Shown in pieces: positions 6,572 through 8,488 of a DNA stretch of 8,488 bases. The first letter of the stretch is position 1. Every line of letters starts with the position of its first letter. Below the pieces are notes generated by a model that was not told the origin of the DNA, did not search any database, and worked only from the letters and a program-made list of their open reading frames with translations. This stretch comes from Buchnera aphidicola (Thelaxes suberi) (GTDB taxonomy: Bacteria; Pseudomonadota; Gammaproteobacteria; Enterobacterales; Enterobacteriaceae). Both the position numbers and the translations under genes were made by a program. The DNA is taken from contig NZ_OZ060390.1 of assembly GCF_964059005.1 (NCBI RefSeq), positions 1 to 8,488 of the forward strand, in the 5' to 3' direction.

Positions 6572-7315
6572 ATGAAAAAGTGTGTTTATCGAGTGTATAA
6601 AAAAAAATATGTAAACAATAAATATCCCTCTTTTATCCCGTATAAAAAAGGTAAAAAAAGATCACAATTTATAAAATTTGCAATGCAGCTCGCTGCAAAA
6701 ATAGATATTGCGCGAGTTCATCATACTAGTAATTATGTAAAAAATAATATTACTACGATAAATCGAATTCGGGGTTTAAATAAACATCGAGCTTCTGCTA
6801 TGCGCGCTATGATTCAAGCAATGCTTTATTATTTAAATGAGCAATCTTGTGAAGTTGAATCAACTATAGAGCAACTATCTGATGAATGTGGTTTATCCAC
6901 TATATCACCGGCTGGTAATAAGTCTATTACTAGAGCTTCTAGATTAATCACACAATTTATGGAACCAATGGGTTTATGTTCTTTGGTTACATCAAAAAGT
7001 TGTATCCATAAAACCATAAAAATAAAAAATCTTTTTTTTAAAATAGTTGGAATAGCAAATGTAAAAAATAAAATTTATAAAAAACATTATTGTAATCAAA
7101 ATATTTCTCATGTTTTAAACAATTTTATTATTCATAAAGAATTTCCTAAAATTTTTAACTTAGACGAAAATAAAATAAAAAAAAGAATTTTAAATGTTTT
7201 AATAAAACACTATTCAACAACTGAGTTAACAAAAATGGGTTCTAAAGGATTGAAAAAAAAAGTTAATACTGAATATATGTATTTAAAAAAAATTAGTGAA
7301 AAATACTATTTATAA
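6572..7315 (+). CDS. repA2: RepA2, IncFII-like replication protein paralog
   Basis: This 247-residue protein is a paralog of RepA1 next door and belongs, by resemblance, to the RepA initiators of IncFII-type plasmids. N-terminal blocks align with RepA1 (Y..FIPYKKGKKRSQFIKFAMQLAAKIDIA). Residues 69-135 form the shared core (LNKHRASAMRAM and EQLSDECGLSTIS through QFMEPMG). The C-terminal TELTKMGSKGLKKKVNTEYMYLKK also matches. Between them it departs: RepA1's WDPILGNYMPKIIILTP segment is replaced by unrelated sequence, and about 36 residues overall are missing. It may therefore be a diverged initiator, a regulator or a decaying copy. ATG 6572 is the only upstream methionine in frame (the next is about residue 38), yet no ribosome site precedes it. 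The gene is basic and lysine-rich, fitting DNA binding. The symbol follows usage on Buchnera leucine plasmids and is not the unrelated CopB/RepA2 of R1. Confidence 0.85.
   Translation: MKKCVYRVYKKKYVNNKYPSFIPYKKGKKRSQFIKFAMQLAAKIDIARVHHTSNYVKNNITTINRIRGLNKHRASAMRAMIQAMLYYLNEQSCEVESTIEQLSDECGLSTISPAGNKSITRASRLITQFMEPMGLCSLVTSKSCIHKTIKIKNLFFKIVGIANVKNKIYKKHYCNQNISHVLNNFIIHKEFPKIFNLDENKIKKRILNVLIKHYSTTELTKMGSKGLKKKVNTEYMYLKKISEKYYL
6776..6975 (+). repeat. repA2 copy of the 200-bp rep core repeat
   Basis: This segment aligns without gaps to 7615-7814 at a constant 839-bp offset. Exact runs are 6776-6811 (36 bp), 6813-6829 (17 bp) and 6867-6975 (109 bp); the 37 bases between the last two are strongly diverged. 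Identity at silent sites in the 109-bp run, against much lower identity in the flanks, points to gene conversion or very recent exchange between the two rep genes. Confidence 0.93.
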
Positions 7316-7422
7316 ATTTTAAAACAATAATTATATTATTTTAAAAATTAATATATTAATAAAATTTTAATTATTTAAACATTATTGAATAAGTAAAATT
7401 ACTCTATTAGAATAAAAATACT
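7316..7422 (+). other. repA2-repA1 spacer
   Basis: This 107-bp, almost purely A/T gap includes a 14-bp palindrome ATTAATATATTAAT (7347-7360), which flanking TTAAAA and TTTTAA can extend with a bulge. TTGAAT (7385-7390) and TAGAAT (7408-7413) have 17-bp spacing, but transcription would start almost at the repA1 ATG, so I do not rely on them. No CopA-like antisense RNA or leader peptide, as in IncFII plasmids, is recognisable. The two rep genes may be cotranscribed. Confidence 0.5.
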
Positions 7423-8274
7423 ATGTTAAAAAGAAATTATATAAACAACCCCAATCCTGTATTTACCCCTCCCAAGGGGAATAAAAATAGACCTACTTTC
7501 ATTCGTTATGCAATGAAAATGGCGCAAGAAATTGATGTTGCAAAAGGTATTTTGCATTATACAATACAACCTATTGATCCCAAAACAGGATTATACTTGC
7601 ATAGAGAAAGACAATTAAATAAACATCGAGCTTCTGCTATGCGCGCTATGGTTCAAGCAATGCTTTATCATTTTAATCTAACATCAAAAATTGTCCAAGC
7701 TTCAGTAGAGCAACTATCTGATGAATGTGGTTTATCCACTATATCACCGGCTGGTAATAAGTCTATTACTAGAGCTTCTAGATTAATCACACAATTTATG
7801 GAACCAATGGGTTTTCTAAAATGTGAAAAAAAATGGGATCCTATTTTAGGAAACTATATGCCTAAAATAATTATTTTAACACCTCTTTTTTTTATGTTAT
7901 TTGAAGTATCTAACATTAAATTACAAAATGCACGATCACAACAATTAGGGTGGATTAATAAACAATTAGTAGAAAAAGGTTTAAAGAAAATTTCTTTAAA
8001 AGAAGCTCAAAAAAAAGGACGAGATAATAGAATTCGGGGTATATTAAAATACCGAGAATCCCGTTATACTTTTTTAAAAAAAAGAAGAAAAGCTAAAAAA
8101 ATGTTTTTTTTAGAAGAAAAAATTGCAAAACAAAAAATATTACAATTTCTTGTAAAAGAGTATTCTTTACCTGAATTAGTAAAAATGGGATCAGAAGGAT
8201 TAAAAAAACAAATTAATGTTGAGTATTACTATTTAAAAAAATTAGTTACTTCTCCCTACCCGGATATTCCATGA
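7423..8274 (+). CDS. repA1: RepA1, IncFII-like plasmid replication initiator
   Basis: The 283-residue product is about the length of IncFII/RepFIC RepA initiators (about 285), which bind the plasmid origin and start theta replication with host factors. It has an N-terminal NPNPVFTPPKGNKNRPTF block, the core LNKHRASAMRAM (from residue 65), and EQLSDECGLSTISPAGNKS leading into ASRLITQFMEPMGF. WDPILGNYMPKIIILTPLFF and ARSQQLGWINKQL follow, then a very basic segment (RESRYTFLKKRRKAKK) and the C-terminal PELVKMGSEGLKKQINVEYYYLKKL. It is the more complete of the two rep paralogs and so the likelier functional initiator. ATG 7423 lacks a clear ribosome site, like repA2. IncFII-type origins normally lie downstream of repA, so the tail after 8274 is the place to look for oriR. 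The 3' end appears intact. Confidence 0.9.
   Translation: MLKRNYINNPNPVFTPPKGNKNRPTFIRYAMKMAQEIDVAKGILHYTIQPIDPKTGLYLHRERQLNKHRASAMRAMVQAMLYHFNLTSKIVQASVEQLSDECGLSTISPAGNKSITRASRLITQFMEPMGFLKCEKKWDPILGNYMPKIIILTPLFFMLFEVSNIKLQNARSQQLGWINKQLVEKGLKKISLKEAQKKGRDNRIRGILKYRESRYTFLKKRRKAKKMFFLEEKIAKQKILQFLVKEYSLPELVKMGSEGLKKQINVEYYYLKKLVTSPYPDIP
7615..7814 (+). repeat. repA1 copy of the 200-bp rep core repeat
   Basis: This is the partner of 6776-6975 (see that entry for the exact runs). Its longest exact match is 7706-7814. It contains TTATCCACT (7732-7740), also present at 6893-6901, which is one base off a DnaA box but lies in conserved codons (GLST). Confidence 0.93.
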
Positions 8275-8324
8275 AGTAAATAAATATAATTTAAATTATT
8301 CTATTCATTTTATTTAAAATTTAA

Positions 8325-8352
8325 TACATTAAAAATTAATTTTTTTAGTGTA
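8325..8352 (+). terminator. Hairpin downstream of repA1, possible terminator
   Basis: Positions 8325-8335 pair with 8342-8352 over 11 bp, one of them a G-T wobble, around a 6-nt loop. It begins 50 bp after the repA1 stop, and C5T6 follows a few bases later. It could end the rep transcript or form part of the origin. AT-rich hairpins of this size arise fairly often here, so confidence is limited. Confidence 0.35.
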
Positions 8353-8462
8353 ACTCCCCCTTTTTTAAAAATCTACTATTTTTCTTACATATATTACAAT
8401 TAATCAATTTAATTTTTTTATTATTATTTTTGGTAATATTAACTTTAATATTGTTAGCATGT

Positions 8463-8471
8463 TGGTATAAT
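8463..8471 (+). promoter_or_regulatory. Extended -10 promoter element near the right end
   Basis: TGGTATAAT is a perfect extended -10 (TGn plus TATAAT). No good -35 lies 16-18 bp upstream (TTTAAT at 8444 is poor), but extended -10 promoters can do without one. Transcription would start near 8478, and if the molecule is circular the RNA would run into leuB with a leader of about 240 nt. It could instead prime replication. Confidence 0.4.
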
Positions 8472-8488
8472 TTGGTCTATAACATACT

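Larger units (their letters stand above)
8275..8488 (+). other. Non-coding tail after repA1, candidate origin region
   Basis: There is no gene on either strand. The stretch is strongly AT-rich, with one G/C pocket (AACTCCCCC, 8352-8360), a hairpin at 8325-8352 and an extended -10 near the end. In IncFII-like replicons the origin lies 3' of repA, so this segment, joined to 1-231 if the molecule is circular, is the best candidate for oriR. I found no exact DnaA box or iteron series, so the origin call is by position only. Confidence 0.35.

Noticed and set aside
7385..7413. TTGAAT-N17-TAGAAT as a repA1 promoter
   Set aside because: The predicted start is only a few bases before the ATG, and matches of this quality are expected by chance in such AT-rich DNA.
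1..8488. CRISPR array, tRNA or rRNA genes, insertion sequences
   Set aside because: I saw no regularly spaced repeats, cloverleaf-like segments, transposase frames or terminal inverted repeats. The only direct repeats are the 58-bp pair and the rep gene core.

Overview
The window looks like a complete, or almost complete, leucine-biosynthesis plasmid (pLeu type) of Buchnera aphidicola, the obligate endosymbiont of aphids. The base composition is extremely AT-rich with many homopolymer A/T tracts. The proteins closely resemble the enterobacterial LeuA, LeuB, LeuC, LeuD, IbpA and YqhA, and two IncFII-like RepA paralogs are present. To my knowledge this gene combination is typical of Buchnera leucine plasmids. 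The assignment rests on recalled protein families, not on a database search.

Layout: a non-coding leader (1-231), then leuB, leuC, leuD and leuA in that order on the + strand (232-5033). Next comes a 224-bp convergent spacer with two inverted repeats, then ibpA on the - strand. A 218-bp divergent spacer follows, carrying two identical 58-bp direct repeats around an (AT)7 tract. Then come yqhA (+), repA2 (+) and repA1 (+), and a 214-bp non-coding tail (8275-8488). If the molecule is circular, tail and head join into one non-coding region of about 445 bp between repA1 and leuB. That is the natural place for the replication origin and the leu promoter.

Function: LeuA, LeuCD and LeuB together convert 2-ketoisovalerate plus acetyl-CoA to 2-ketoisocaproate, the direct precursor of leucine, an essential amino acid the symbiont supplies to its host. 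RepA1 (and perhaps RepA2) would drive replication, so copy number would set leu gene dosage. IbpA is a small heat-shock chaperone. YqhA is a membrane protein of unknown function.

Most notable points: (1) the order leuB-C-D-A, with leuA after leuD and carrying its own strong Shine-Dalgarno sequence, instead of leuA-B-C-D; (2) a 109-bp block identical between repA2 and repA1 inside otherwise diverged genes, suggesting gene conversion; (3) a perfect palindrome with 14-bp arms just upstream of repA2; (4) the exact 58-bp direct repeats, including equal A11 runs; (5) an in-frame A11 tract in leuB. I see no leucine attenuator upstream of leuB or leuA. I found no wholly new system: the gene content is recognisable, and the novelty is in arrangement and non-coding structure.
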